Assembly (NCBI GenBank): GCA_017958545.1
Contig: JAGDCM010000047.1
Location: forward strand, 1 to 46,411
Length of the DNA stretch: 46,411 nucleotides
Source of the DNA: Bacteroidaceae bacterium
GTDB taxonomy: Bacteria > Bacteroidota > Bacteroidia > Bacteroidales > Bacteroidaceae
Direction: 5' to 3'
Part shown: one piece after another, positions 32,734 through 41,973 of the stretch
Layout of the letters: each line of letters begins with the position of its first letter
How positions within the stretch are numbered: the first letter of the stretch is position 1
Program-made: the position numbers and the translations under genes
The notes under the pieces: generated by a model
The model's input: only the letters and a program-made list of their open reading frames with translations
Databases searched by the model: none
Told to the model about the DNA's origin: nothing

Positions 32734-35700
32734 ATGAAAAGAATAATACTTAGCATCTGGCTGGCCATAACGGCTTTTGCAACGGCAAGCGCCACCCTGA
32801 ATCCGGGTACGGAATACTACATCTGGCTTAACATCTACGAGAAACTGCTGGGCACCAACGAAGCAGGCACAGGACCTGCACTCTCGGCCTACGGAACACA
32901 GGAGGACGGATATGTCTTCGTGGCAGAGGAGTCGGGAAAAATAGGCTACGTGCTGCTCAGGCAGAAGAGCAGCGGGAAGTATCTGGCAGCCAGTTCGGCC
33001 AACACATGGAGCATGACACTGGAGGACAAGTCCACTGCCGACCGCTTCTGCTGGCAGGCCGACGAGGGTACGTACGCGTACATTATCAGTAAAAAGAGCG
33101 GCAAGTATGTCGGCATAGACGGTGCACAGAAGAGCAAGGACTACGTCAGCGTGTATTACGACAAGCGCAAGAGCAGCCATGCACAGTTTTCCATCATACC
33201 GGTGACGGGCAGCACGTGGGACGAAGCCAGGCAGGCATACCAGTCGGAGGAATACACCAACGCACAGGGTGTCAAGGAGGTGGACTACTGCCAGCTGAAC
33301 GGAAAAGACCTGGACTACAGCGACGAGATAGACATACACATCACCTGCAACGACAACCCGATGACGGGCAGCACGGTGAATCTGGGAAGCGAGCGCACAT
33401 GGCTCATCTTCGACAACATACTGCCGAGCAAGGTGGCGTCCAGCTATCTCAAATATGTAAAGATAAACGGCCAGAGGGCACAACTCGGTACCAACTGCCG
33501 CGTGGCAATATACCTGAACGGAGCCGCCGTGATACCCAAGCCCGACGTGATAATGGAATGCGAGGGCACAGAGGGCAGTTTCGAACTGAAGAACGGCAAT
33601 CACAGCGACCTGGGCGAGCAGAGCAACACGATGACATCATTCACTCTGCGACGCGGATACATGGCAACACTGGCTTCGGGCACGAGCGGAAGCGGACACA
33701 GCCGCGTATATGTGGCCGACCATGCCGACCAGGTGGTCACCCTGCCCCAATCGCTATCACGCCGCGTGACATCGGTGTATATCAAGCCCTGGCAGTATCT
33801 CTCGAAAAAGGGATGGGCCGACAAGGGCGGTGCAACGAAGGGACCGCAGCTGAGAGCCACATGGTTCTGGTCGTGGAGCGCCGGCTACAGTTCCACCACA
33901 GACATGGAATACGTTCCCTGCCGCCAACATCTCTACTGGCCCAGCGCAAGCGACGTGAACAACAAGACGGCGACGGCATCGATGTCGCTCAACGAACCGG
34001 AACACTCTGAGCAGCACACCAGCGATGTATGTTCGTGCGGCGGCACAATTGACGCCTGGAAGGCATACCTGCAAAACAGCGACTTTCAGGCTGGAGGCGG
34101 ACGCATCGGTTCGCCGCAGCCCACGGACTTCGACTATCTGACGAAATACTGCAACTACGTGGACCAGAACGACAACCACTCGCGCTGCGACTTCGTGGTG
34201 ACACATGCCTACTGGGACATCGGCAATCGCGACGCCGACACATACGCCAAGTATATGACGGACGAGTGCTGGACAATCTGGAACACCACGGGACGCCCCG
34301 TATGGCTGTCGGAGATGGAGGTGGGAGCCTCGTGGCACAGTTCGACATCGTCGGTCATCAACAGCTACGACAAGGCACGCTCCTATCTGCAGGCACTGCT
34401 AATACGTCTGGAGGAGAGCAACTATATCGAGCGCTACGCCATATATTCCTTCGACTACTGGCGCAACAACATGTTCTACGACGATGGCGGCATCACACCA
34501 GCTGGTGAGGTATACCGCGACCATCGCGCCACCTTCGCCTATCGGGCCGCCAACACCAAGGTGCCCGCGTGGTGGGCTCCCGGAGTAAAAGCACCCACAC
34601 TGGACTACCGCGACAACGGAGACGGCACGCTGACATTCTTGATAGGCAACACCAACGGAGACGGCACAGAACAGATGACGCTGGAACGCAAGAGCCTGGG
34701 CGGAAGCTGGACAACGCTGACCGTGCTGAACAAGCGTCCAGACTTCGAGAAGAGCGACTTGGAATACACCGTGTCTCTGGAGGATATACAGCGCGAGACT
34801 GACTCTTTCCGCCCGACAGCCACCACCATCTACGGCGGTGAGGCAGTCAGCAGCGAAGTGACAACCGGATACATCAAGAATCCAAACATCGTGACCAGCA
34901 GCAAAGACGCCGTACCGGAATGGACATGCGAGCGCAGCGCATCCAACGGCTACACAAAGGCTACGGGCGACACCTATCTCGAGGTATGGACACCGTCAGC
35001 CGACAAGATAGGCTTCGACTACTATCAGGCGGTAGAGGGTCTGCCGGCTGGCGTATATACGCTGAAGGCCGTATGCTTCAATTCGACGGACGGAGTGAGC
35101 GGTGCCTCCGTCAACGGCAATATGGGACTGTATGCCCTGGCAGAGAACACAGAGTATTTCGCACCCGTCACAGAGGACTCTGAGATTGACTACGAGCGCA
35201 AGACCGTGATAGAGAAGATTGTGGTGCGCGATGGCACGCTGCGTCTCGGCATCAAGAACCAGGGAACGATGAGCGCACGCTGGGCTGGCGCCGACAACTT
35301 CGAACTGATACGTCTGGGAAGCGAAGACGAGGTGCTGGAGGGCAAGGGCAATGAGTTTATTGCCGAGGCACGCAACCTTAGAAACCAACAGCTGGCAGCC
35401 ATCTGGCCCGACGAGGGGACGGACGGAAAGGATGCCTCCGCACTTATCAAGAACACCGACTGCCTGCGCTCCGACCTCTACGGATGGACAACGGTGAACC
35501 TGGCAACCACCAGCGGACAGGCATGGGACGGCGACGGCAGCAACGCCTACTTCGACAAATACAGGGAGGGTTCGCTGACATCGTCGATGACACAAACCGT
35601 GAACTATCTGCCGGAAGGCGACTATACGGCGAGTGCGCTGCTGCGATGCGCCACGGGACAGACCGTCACTCTAAAGGCCGTATACCAGCCGGTGAGCGGA

Positions 35701-36048
35701 GAAGAAAGCGTTTGGCAGAAATCCATTACGGGCACCGGCGACCAGACTGTGGACGGAAGCCCCTATCAGCGAGGATGGCAGAAAGTGGAACTGCCGACAT
35801 TCACCGCAGCGAACGGCGACCGTATGACCCTCAGCGCCACATTCGATGCACAGGTGACATCGTGGTGGAGCGCCGACCACTTCACACTGACCTGGCACGA
35901 AGCCGGCACAACGGACATCGATGAAGTGAAGAGTGAAGAGTTAAAAGTTAAGAGTGAGGGTCAATGGTATGACCTCAGCGGACGTCGCGTGCAGAATCCC
36001 ACGAAAGGCTTCTACATCCAGAACGGGAAGAAGTTCTTGGTGAAGTAA
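32734..36048 (+). CDS. Secreted GH128-like glycoside hydrolase, multidomain
   Basis: The 1104-residue protein has a signal peptide (about 1-20), an N-terminal lectin-like domain (about 22-165, with KSSGKYLAAS and KKSGKYVGIDG repeats), a central TIM-barrel of the glycosyl-hydrolase catalytic-core (GH128/Asl1) type at about 370-600, then beta-rich carbohydrate-binding-like domains. The likely acid and nucleophile are Glu421 in SLNEPEHSEQ and Glu527 in PVWLSEMEVGA. GH128 enzymes cleave beta-1,3-glucan, so a fungal, cereal or algal glucan is a likely substrate, by family only. The end (GQWYDLSGRRVQNPTKGFYI) is the sorting-tail-like module common on exported Prevotella proteins. Just before it, EVKSEELKVKSEG is encoded by a repeat patch. 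Confidence 0.82.
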   Translation: MKRIILSIWLAITAFATASATLNPGTEYYIWLNIYEKLLGTNEAGTGPALSAYGTQEDGYVFVAEESGKIGYVLLRQKSSGKYLAASSANTWSMTLEDKSTADRFCWQADEGTYAYIISKKSGKYVGIDGAQKSKDYVSVYYDKRKSSHAQFSIIPVTGSTWDEARQAYQSEEYTNAQGVKEVDYCQLNGKDLDYSDEIDIHITCNDNPMTGSTVNLGSERTWLIFDNILPSKVASSYLKYVKINGQRAQLGTNCRVAIYLNGAAVIPKPDVIMECEGTEGSFELKNGNHSDLGEQSNTMTSFTLRRGYMATLASGTSGSGHSRVYVADHADQVVTLPQSLSRRVTSVYIKPWQYLSKKGWADKGGATKGPQLRATWFWSWSAGYSSTTDMEYVPCRQHLYWPSASDVNNKTATASMSLNEPEHSEQHTSDVCSCGGTIDAWKAYLQNSDFQAGGGRIGSPQPTDFDYLTKYCNYVDQNDNHSRCDFVVTHAYWDIGNRDADTYAKYMTDECWTIWNTTGRPVWLSEMEVGASWHSSTSSVINSYDKARSYLQALLIRLEESNYIERYAIYSFDYWRNNMFYDDGGITPAGEVYRDHRATFAYRAANTKVPAWWAPGVKAPTLDYRDNGDGTLTFLIGNTNGDGTEQMTLERKSLGGSWTTLTVLNKRPDFEKSDLEYTVSLEDIQRETDSFRPTATTIYGGEAVSSEVTTGYIKNPNIVTSSKDAVPEWTCERSASNGYTKATGDTYLEVWTPSADKIGFDYYQAVEGLPAGVYTLKAVCFNSTDGVSGASVNGNMGLYALAENTEYFAPVTEDSEIDYERKTVIEKIVVRDGTLRLGIKNQGTMSARWAGADNFELIRLGSEDEVLEGKGNEFIAEARNLRNQQLAAIWPDEGTDGKDASALIKNTDCLRSDLYGWTTVNLATTSGQAWDGDGSNAYFDKYREGSLTSSMTQTVNYLPEGDYTASALLRCATGQTVTLKAVYQPVSGEESVWQKSITGTGDQTVDGSPYQRGWQKVELPTFTAANGDRMTLSATFDAQVTSWWSADHFTLTWHEAGTTDIDEVKSEELKVKSEGQWYDLSGRRVQNPTKGFYIQNGKKFLVK
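35923..35958. repeat. gaagtgaagagtgaa patch inside the GH128-like gene
   Basis: The patch is in frame and encodes the linker between the last domain and the C-terminal tail. Its first 15 bases are identical to those encoding EVKSE at the end of the efflux adaptor (6998-7015, other strand). Confidence 0.75.
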
Positions 36049-36127
36049 GAAGTAAGAGGTAAGAAGTAAGAGGTCTGAGGTTAGAGCCAATTGTCAATTA
36101 TCAATTATCAATTGTCAATTGTCAATT
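36046..36127. repeat. taagaagtaagagg and caattgtcaattat patches
   Basis: Two patch types sit side by side between convergent stops: agtaagaagtaagaggtaag units, then caattgtcaattatcaatt units. The second runs into trmO and supplies its last codons and stop. No separate terminator is seen, although the aattgtcaatt units can pair. Confidence 0.7.
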
Positions 36128-36774
36128 ACTACCGCTTTTCCTTCTGCAACACGGAATCGTATCTCACGACCGGCGAAGGTCATACCGTAGATGCGCTCCG
36201 GGTCGTCGTGATAGTGGGGACGCGGGTCGGCTGACAGGAGTTCGCAGAGCGACTGCCGCAGCGACTCGTCCATATCGTCCATAGACTCCGGAAGGACCAC
36301 CTCCAACGGACGGAACTCACGCAGCACCTGCTCCGTGAAACCTCCGCGAGCCTCGGGACGGGAGTCTGTGTAGGGAAGATAGGGTTTTATGTCGAGAATC
36401 GGCGTACCGTCCTTCAAATCCGCTCCGGCAACGTGGAGCACGGGACCGTCCTTGCTGTCGAGTTCCACATTCAGGAGCTCCACACAGGAAAGGCCTATAT
36501 GATTGGGGCGGAAGGGACTTCTCGTGGCAAACACTCCAATACGTCTGTTGCCACCCAGCATAGGAGGACGCACAGTGGGAGACCAACCCTCCGCCTCGTT
36601 GAACTGCCACAGAAGCCACACATGGGAGAACTCCTCCAGTCCGCGAAATGCTTCGGGATTGCGAAACTCCTTCTCAAAAACTATGCGCGAATGCACAGAA
36701 CGCGCCAGACCGCTCTGGCGGGGAATACCGAATTTGCCCCCGAACGGGCTCTCTATGTGCGCAATAGGAGTCAC
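36115..36774 (-). CDS. trmO: tRNA (N6-threonylcarbamoyladenosine37-N6)-methyltransferase
   Basis: The 219-residue protein is of the TsaA/TrmO family, SAM-dependent enzymes that methylate t6A37 of threonine tRNA. Typical blocks are PIAHIESPFGGKFGIPRQSGL, FSHVWLLWQFNEA, GVFATRSPFRPNHIGLSCV and LDIKPYLPYTDS. The start is a GTG that overlaps the thrC stop (GTGA), so it is coupled to the threonine operon, a neat link between threonine supply and a threonyl-tRNA modification, though perhaps coincidental. The C-terminal IDN and stop are encoded by the caattgtcaatt patch. Confidence 0.92.
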   Translation of the reverse strand: MTPIAHIESPFGGKFGIPRQSGLARSVHSRIVFEKEFRNPEAFRGLEEFSHVWLLWQFNEAEGWSPTVRPPMLGGNRRIGVFATRSPFRPNHIGLSCVELLNVELDSKDGPVLHVAGADLKDGTPILDIKPYLPYTDSRPEARGGFTEQVLREFRPLEVVLPESMDDMDESLRQSLCELLSADPRPHYHDDPERIYGMTFAGREIRFRVAEGKAVVIDN

Positions 36775-38075
36775 TGCATCATCAGATAGCGCTTGAAATC
36801 GGCAAAGTCTTTGGACATCTCCACCGACTGCTTCTCACCGCGCATGAATGCCTGCAGACGCTCAGGAATGGCCACATTGCAGGAAAGGATGGCGTCCACC
36901 TTCTCCTTGAACTTGGCGGGGTGTGCCGTCTCGCAGAAGAAACCCGTCTCGCCCTTCTGCAAACCGTCCTTCAGAGCCTGATAACCGCAGGCTCCGTGGG
37001 GGTCGAGCGTGTAACCCGTCTCATCGTAGCACTCGCGCATGATACGGGCGATATCCTCGTCCTTGTAGGTGGCACCCGAGATGAGCGCCGTGATATTCTT
37101 GTGGGAACGTCCGTAGAGATCCCAGATACGTGCGAAATTGGAGGGATCGCCCACATCCATGGCGTTGGCAAGCGTTTGCACGGATGCCTTGGGATGGTAT
37201 TCGCCCGACTGGAGGAAACGGAAGAATATGTCGTTGGCATTGTTGGCAGCGATGAAACGCTTGATAGGCAGTCCCATACGATGACCGAAGAGGGCTGCGC
37301 AGATGTTGCCGAAATTGCCGGAAGGCACGCAGCACACCAGCGAGTCGGCCTTGCCAAGACGCTTCATTTGAGCGTATGCCCAGAAGTAGTAGAAGGCCTG
37401 CGGAAGGAAGCGTGCCACGTTGATGGAATTGGCGGAGGTGAGACGCATGTGAGCGTTGAGTTCCTCGTCCATGAAAGCGGACTTCACGAGCGCCTGACAG
37501 TCGTCGAACACACCGTCAACCTCCAGTGCCGTGATGTTGCGGCCAAGCGTGGTGAACTGGCATTCCTGAATGGGCGACACCTTGCCCTTTGGATAGAGCA
37601 CATAGACATGAATACCCTCCACACCGAGGAAACCGTTGGCCACAGCACTACCCGTGTCGCCGCTCGTTGCCACGAGGACATTGACGTCGTCGCCGTTACC
37701 CTCCTTGCGCAGGAAATACTGCAAGAGACGAGCCATGAAACGGGCACCGACATCCTTGAACGCCAGCGTGGGACCGTGGAAGAGTTCCAGGCTGTAGATG
37801 CTGTCCGTCACCTTGACAACGGGGCAGTCGAATGCCAACGTGTCGCAGACAATACGATGGAGCGCCTCTGTCTCGACGTCCTCGCCGAAGAAGCAGTCCG
37901 CAACCGAGCAGGCAACCTCCTGGAACGTCATCTTGTCGCACTTCTCAAAGAACTCCTTCGGGAGCGGTTTGATACGCTCGGGCATGTAGAGTCCCTTGTC
38001 TTCTGCCAAACCCTTCACCACAGCTTTTTCCAGTGTGGCAACGGGGGCTTTTCCGTTTGTGGAATAGTATTTCAT
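36771..38075 (-). CDS. thrC: Threonine synthase
   Basis: The 434-residue PLP enzyme converts O-phosphohomoserine to threonine. The cofactor lysine is Lys107 in FHGPTLAFKDVGARF; ATSGDTGSAVA and PSGNFGNICAA bind the phosphate of PLP. Length and N-terminus (MKYYSTNGKAPVATLEKAVV) fit the E. coli-like class. It lies 27 bases after the mutase-like gene of the same operon and overlaps trmO by 4 bases. Confidence 0.96.
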   Translation of the reverse strand: MKYYSTNGKAPVATLEKAVVKGLAEDKGLYMPERIKPLPKEFFEKCDKMTFQEVACSVADCFFGEDVETEALHRIVCDTLAFDCPVVKVTDSIYSLELFHGPTLAFKDVGARFMARLLQYFLRKEGNGDDVNVLVATSGDTGSAVANGFLGVEGIHVYVLYPKGKVSPIQECQFTTLGRNITALEVDGVFDDCQALVKSAFMDEELNAHMRLTSANSINVARFLPQAFYYFWAYAQMKRLGKADSLVCCVPSGNFGNICAALFGHRMGLPIKRFIAANNANDIFFRFLQSGEYHPKASVQTLANAMDVGDPSNFARIWDLYGRSHKNITALISGATYKDEDIARIMRECYDETGYTLDPHGACGYQALKDGLQKGETGFFCETAHPAKFKEKVDAILSCNVAIPERLQAFMRGEKQSVEMSKDFADFKRYLMMQ

Positions 38076-38102
38076 GTTAATCTGTATTCTTGTGTTATGT
38101 TG

Positions 38103-39332
38103 TCACACCTTCATAAGTGCGTCGATAAATCCGTTTCCCTCGAGCAGTCCGTACGAACCATCCTTAGCAGCATCCTCGTCGAACGTCTTTACCCCGTCGG
38201 CCTCCATACCGGGAGCGTAGATGACGAAAGGAACGGGTTCTGCCGTGTGAGTGCGGTGAGCAACGGGTGTGGGATGGTCGGGCAGCAAAGCTACGGCCAC
38301 CTTGTCGCCGCATTCCCTGATGAACTGCTCCGACTGCGTTGCCTCCAACACGGGTGCTATCAGACGCTTGTCCAGATTCTCTATTGTCTTGAGTTTCAGT
38401 TGCAAGTCGCCGTCGTGACCGGCCTCGTCGCTTGCCTCCACGTGCACATAGACGAAATCGTCGGTGCGCAGCGCATCAATGGCAGCCTGTGCTTTCGCCT
38501 CATAGTCGGTGTCCCAGAGACCCGTAGCACCCGGCACATTGATGACACGCAGTCCGGCATACGTGCCGATACCCCTGATGAGGTCGACAGCCGTGATGAC
38601 AGCTCCGCGACGTATCTGAGGATAAGTCTCGGTGAGCGGTGTCATTTGGGGACGATAGCCCCCACCCCACGGCCAGATACTCGTGGCCATGTCCATACCC
38701 TTGCGGGAGCGCTCCTGATTGAGCGGATGAAGAGGCAGCAGTTCCTGACTCTTGCGAATGAGGTCGCACAGAAGACGTGCTGTGTCCTCAGCTTCGGGGC
38801 ACTCGGCCTTCGGCAGTTTGTCCTCCCACGTCTGCAGGGGCACATCGTGGGGCGGCGTGCAACTGACGCGCTTGTCGCCTCCCTTGATGACGAGAAGATG
38901 ACGGTATTGCACTCCCGTGTAGAAATGCACCCGTTCGCTACCGAGCTCCTTCTCCAGATAGCGTATCAGCGTGTCGCCCTCCTCTGTCTCCAGACGTCCG
39001 CAGGAATGATTCTTCAATATGTCGCCCTCCACACAGACGAGATTGCAGCGCATCGCAAGGTCGCCCTCCTCGAGCTCCACACCGATGGATGCAGCCTCGA
39101 GAGGACCGCGTCCCTCGTAAACCTTCCGCTGGTCGTAGCCCAGTATGCTGGAGTTTGCCACCTCGCTGCCGGGATGAAAACCGTCCTGAACTGTGCGCAG
39201 CAGTCCGTTGCAACCGTGCTCTGCGAGCCAGTCCATGTGCGGCGTGTCGGCGTACTGCAACAGCGTCTTGCCACCGAGATCGTCGCGATGCCAGTCGGCC
39301 ATGCCGTCGCCAAGAATGATGATATGTTTCAT
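38103..39332 (-). CDS. Phosphoglycerate-mutase-like proposed homoserine kinase
   Basis: The 409-residue protein belongs to the archaeal-type cofactor-independent phosphoglycerate mutase / alkaline phosphatase superfamily: metal-binding LGDGMAD (7-13), nucleophile Ser in EVANSSILGYD (57-67), HVEASDEAGHDGD and LLPDHPTP. Standing exactly between thrA and thrC, with no thrB (GHMP kinase) here, it fits the group described in TIGRFAMs as proposed homoserine kinase, which would supply O-phosphohomoserine. A true glycolytic mutase role cannot be excluded from sequence. It begins immediately after the thrA stop (TAA then ATG, no gap). Confidence 0.88.
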   Translation of the reverse strand: MKHIIILGDGMADWHRDDLGGKTLLQYADTPHMDWLAEHGCNGLLRTVQDGFHPGSEVANSSILGYDQRKVYEGRGPLEAASIGVELEEGDLAMRCNLVCVEGDILKNHSCGRLETEEGDTLIRYLEKELGSERVHFYTGVQYRHLLVIKGGDKRVSCTPPHDVPLQTWEDKLPKAECPEAEDTARLLCDLIRKSQELLPLHPLNQERSRKGMDMATSIWPWGGGYRPQMTPLTETYPQIRRGAVITAVDLIRGIGTYAGLRVINVPGATGLWDTDYEAKAQAAIDALRTDDFVYVHVEASDEAGHDGDLQLKLKTIENLDKRLIAPVLEATQSEQFIRECGDKVAVALLPDHPTPVAHRTHTAEPVPFVIYAPGMEADGVKTFDEDAAKDGSYGLLEGNGFIDALMKV

Positions 39333-41762
39333 TTATGCCAGACTCATTATGTCAGCGAACACACCGGCAGCCGTCACCGACGCACCGGCACCGTAGCCCT
39401 GTATCAGCATAGGATATTCGCGATAACGCTCCGTGGTGAGGAGCACGATATTGTTGGAACCCTCGAGGACGTAGAACGAATGGTCCTGCTCAAACTCCTC
39501 AAGCGACACACTGCCCTTGCCGTTCTCGTAGCGGGCAACGAAGCGCCACACCTTGTGTTCGCGTTCCAGACGTTGGCGACGCGTCTCGAAGTCGGCATCG
39601 AGAGTGGGCAGATTCTTCCAGAAATCCTCCATAGAACCCTCGAAGAAACTCTTGGGAATGAAGAGGTTCGCCTCCACATCCTCCTGATTAATCTCATAAC
39701 CTGCCTCGCGGGTCAGTATAACAAGTTTGCGGATGACATCCTTGCCGGAAAGGTCGATACGGGGATCCGGTTCGCTGTAACCCTCCGCCTTCGCCATTTC
39801 GACGGTCTTGGAGAACGGTATGTCGGCTGAAATCTTGTTGAAGATGAAATTGAGCGTGCCGGAAAGCACAGCCTCTATCTTGAGTATCTTGTCGCCCGAG
39901 TGGCGCAGGTCGTTGATGGTGCGTATGATGGGCAGTCCGGCACCGACGTTCGTCTCGAAGAGGAACTTCACACCGCGCTTCTGAGCTACCTGCTTCAGAC
40001 GGCGGTAGTTGTCGTAGTCGCTGGATGCCGCAATCTTGTTGGCTGCCACCACGTTGATATTGTGCTCGAGGAAGTCGCCGTAGAGTCCGGCTACCTCAGC
40101 TGATGCCGTGCAGTCGACAAAGACGCTGTTGAAGATATTCATACCAATCACCTCGTCGTGCAGACGCTGTATGTCGCTGGCGGGAGCCGACTTCAGACGC
40201 TCGCGCATATTCTCCGTGAGCTCCACACCGCCGCGGTCGAAGATAGCATTGTGACCGGAGGCCACACCCACCACATTGAGAAAGAGGCCTTCCTCCTTCT
40301 TCAGCTTCTCCTGCTGCAGACGTATCTGCTCGAGTAGTTGACCGCCGACTGTACCTACACCGCAGATGAAGAGGTTGAGTACCTGATATTCAGACAGGAA
40401 AAACGAGTCGTGAATGGAGTTAAGTGCCTTGCGAAGGCTGTTCTCCTGAATGACGAACGATATGTTGGTCTCCGATGCACCCTGAGCACAGGCGATGACA
40501 CTGATACCGCTGCGTCCCAGTGTGCCGAACAGTTTGCCGGCGATACCGGGCGTGTGTTTCATGTTCTCACCCACGATAGCCACAGTGGCAAGACCTCTCT
40601 CGGCTTTCATGCGGAACATACGTCCGTCCTCGATTTCCTTTTGGAACTCCTCGTTGAGCACGCGGCATGCCTTGTCGGTGTCGCTGTCCTGCACACCTAT
40701 ACTGGTGCTGTTCTCCGAAGATGCCTGCGACACCATGAAGACGGAGATACCGTGCTGCGCCAGAGAGGTGAAAATACGCTGGTTCACACCGATTACACCC
40801 ACCATAGAGAGACCGCTCACGGTAATGAGACTCGTGCCCTTGATGGAGGAAATACCCTTGATACTCTTGTGCTCGTCCATCTTCACCGTCTGCTTGACGA
40901 TGGTACCGGCAGCACTGGGATTGAAGGTGTTTTTGATAAGTATGGGGATATTCTTGCGGCAGACGGGATATATCGTCGGGGGATATACCACCTTCGCACC
41001 GAAATTGCAGAGCTCCATAGCCTCCACATACGAGAGTTCGGGAATCACGTATGCCGTGGAAATCACTTTGGGGTCTGCCGTCATGAATCCGTCGACATCC
41101 GTCCATATCTCCAGTATCTCGGCATCGAGGGCTGCTGCAATGATGCTGGCCGTATAGTCACTGCCGCCGCGTCCGAGGTTCGTCACCTCACCGCTCTCTG
41201 CGTCTGAGGAAATGAAACCGCCCACAACCGTCACCTTCGGCAACGTCTTAAAGGCCTCTTTCACCAATTCCACAGTGCGATCCTGCGCCAACACGTTGCG
41301 ACCGTTCTGCTTCATTGTCTTGATGAATTCGCGCGAGTCCTTCCATTCCGCACCGCTCACCAGATTTGCCACAATGCGAGAGGAAATGCGTTCACCGTAG
41401 GACACTATCGTGGCCTCCGTCTTGGGTGAGAGGTCGCGTATGAGAAAAACACCCTGATAGATGCTCTTCAGTTCGTCCAGCAATGCCGTTACCTCTTCGA
41501 GCAGCGGTGTGCGCTTCGCCTCGTCGGTGATGACTGCGTTTATCAGATTCACATGGCGCGACACCATGTCCTGGAACATATCTCCGTAAGTTTTGTCTCC
41601 TGCCATCGCCATTGTCGAGGTCTTGAGCAACTGGTCTGTGATACCTCCGAGGGCACTTACCACTACTACAACCTGCTCGCTCTCGCTCTCAACGATGCGC
41701 TTCACCGACAGGATACTTTCCACAGAACCGACGCTGGTTCCGCCAAACTTCAATACTTTCAT
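39333..41762 (-). CDS. thrA: Bifunctional aspartokinase / homoserine dehydrogenase
   Basis: The 809-residue enzyme carries out the first and third steps of the threonine branch. The kinase domain starts with VLKFGGTSVGSVES and includes GRGGSDYTAS; two ACT repeats at about 310-460 (SLITVSGLSMVGV and GLATVAIVGENMKHTPGIAG) should bind the feedback inhibitor; the dehydrogenase domain starts with FICGVGTVGGQL and includes VLSGTLNFI and the catalytic KAEGYSEPDPRIDLSGKD. It heads the operon; the promoter box is at 41788. The leader is too short (about 20 nt) for a peptide attenuator. Confidence 0.97.
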   Translation of the reverse strand: MKVLKFGGTSVGSVESILSVKRIVESESEQVVVVVSALGGITDQLLKTSTMAMAGDKTYGDMFQDMVSRHVNLINAVITDEAKRTPLLEEVTALLDELKSIYQGVFLIRDLSPKTEATIVSYGERISSRIVANLVSGAEWKDSREFIKTMKQNGRNVLAQDRTVELVKEAFKTLPKVTVVGGFISSDAESGEVTNLGRGGSDYTASIIAAALDAEILEIWTDVDGFMTADPKVISTAYVIPELSYVEAMELCNFGAKVVYPPTIYPVCRKNIPILIKNTFNPSAAGTIVKQTVKMDEHKSIKGISSIKGTSLITVSGLSMVGVIGVNQRIFTSLAQHGISVFMVSQASSENSTSIGVQDSDTDKACRVLNEEFQKEIEDGRMFRMKAERGLATVAIVGENMKHTPGIAGKLFGTLGRSGISVIACAQGASETNISFVIQENSLRKALNSIHDSFFLSEYQVLNLFICGVGTVGGQLLEQIRLQQEKLKKEEGLFLNVVGVASGHNAIFDRGGVELTENMRERLKSAPASDIQRLHDEVIGMNIFNSVFVDCTASAEVAGLYGDFLEHNINVVAANKIAASSDYDNYRRLKQVAQKRGVKFLFETNVGAGLPIIRTINDLRHSGDKILKIEAVLSGTLNFIFNKISADIPFSKTVEMAKAEGYSEPDPRIDLSGKDVIRKLVILTREAGYEINQEDVEANLFIPKSFFEGSMEDFWKNLPTLDADFETRRQRLEREHKVWRFVARYENGKGSVSLEEFEQDHSFYVLEGSNNIVLLTTERYREYPMLIQGYGAGASVTAAGVFADIMSLA

Positions 41763-41787
41763 TTCGATGTAATATAGTATTTCTCGG

Positions 41788-41795
41788 CAAAGATA
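41788..41795 (-). promoter_or_regulatory. TATCTTTG promoter box of the threonine operon
   Basis: This TAnnTTTG match lies 25 bases before the thrA ATG and leaves no room for a leader-peptide attenuator. Confidence 0.65.
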
Positions 41796-41935
41796 CGAAA
41801 AAATACTGAATTCAAGCCTTATTTACCTGCAAATAATATCGCTCACAGCCATATTTTCCACCACATATCCCCAAAAACTCCCGCATAGAAGAAAAAAAGG
41901 AGCCCTCACACGCGCACGTCTCATTTATTTTCTAT

Positions 41936-41943
41936 ATATTTGG
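41936..41943 (+). promoter_or_regulatory. TATATTTG promoter box for the PorT-like operon
   Basis: This TAnnTTTG match lies 30 bases before the ATG at 41974 and is divergent from the thr promoter. The 140 bases between hold nothing else that I recognise. Confidence 0.6.
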
Positions 41944-41973
41944 GCTGTAAAGCGTTATTTATATAAGGAAAAG

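Noticed and set aside
36921-39830. A 969-codon open frame on the plus strand
   Set aside because: It is wholly antisense to thrC and the mutase-like gene, whose protein families are certain. The frame is open because of their codon usage and its translation resembles no family.
41763-41790. Threonine attenuator ahead of thrA
   Set aside because: The leader is too short and has no run of Thr or Ile codons.
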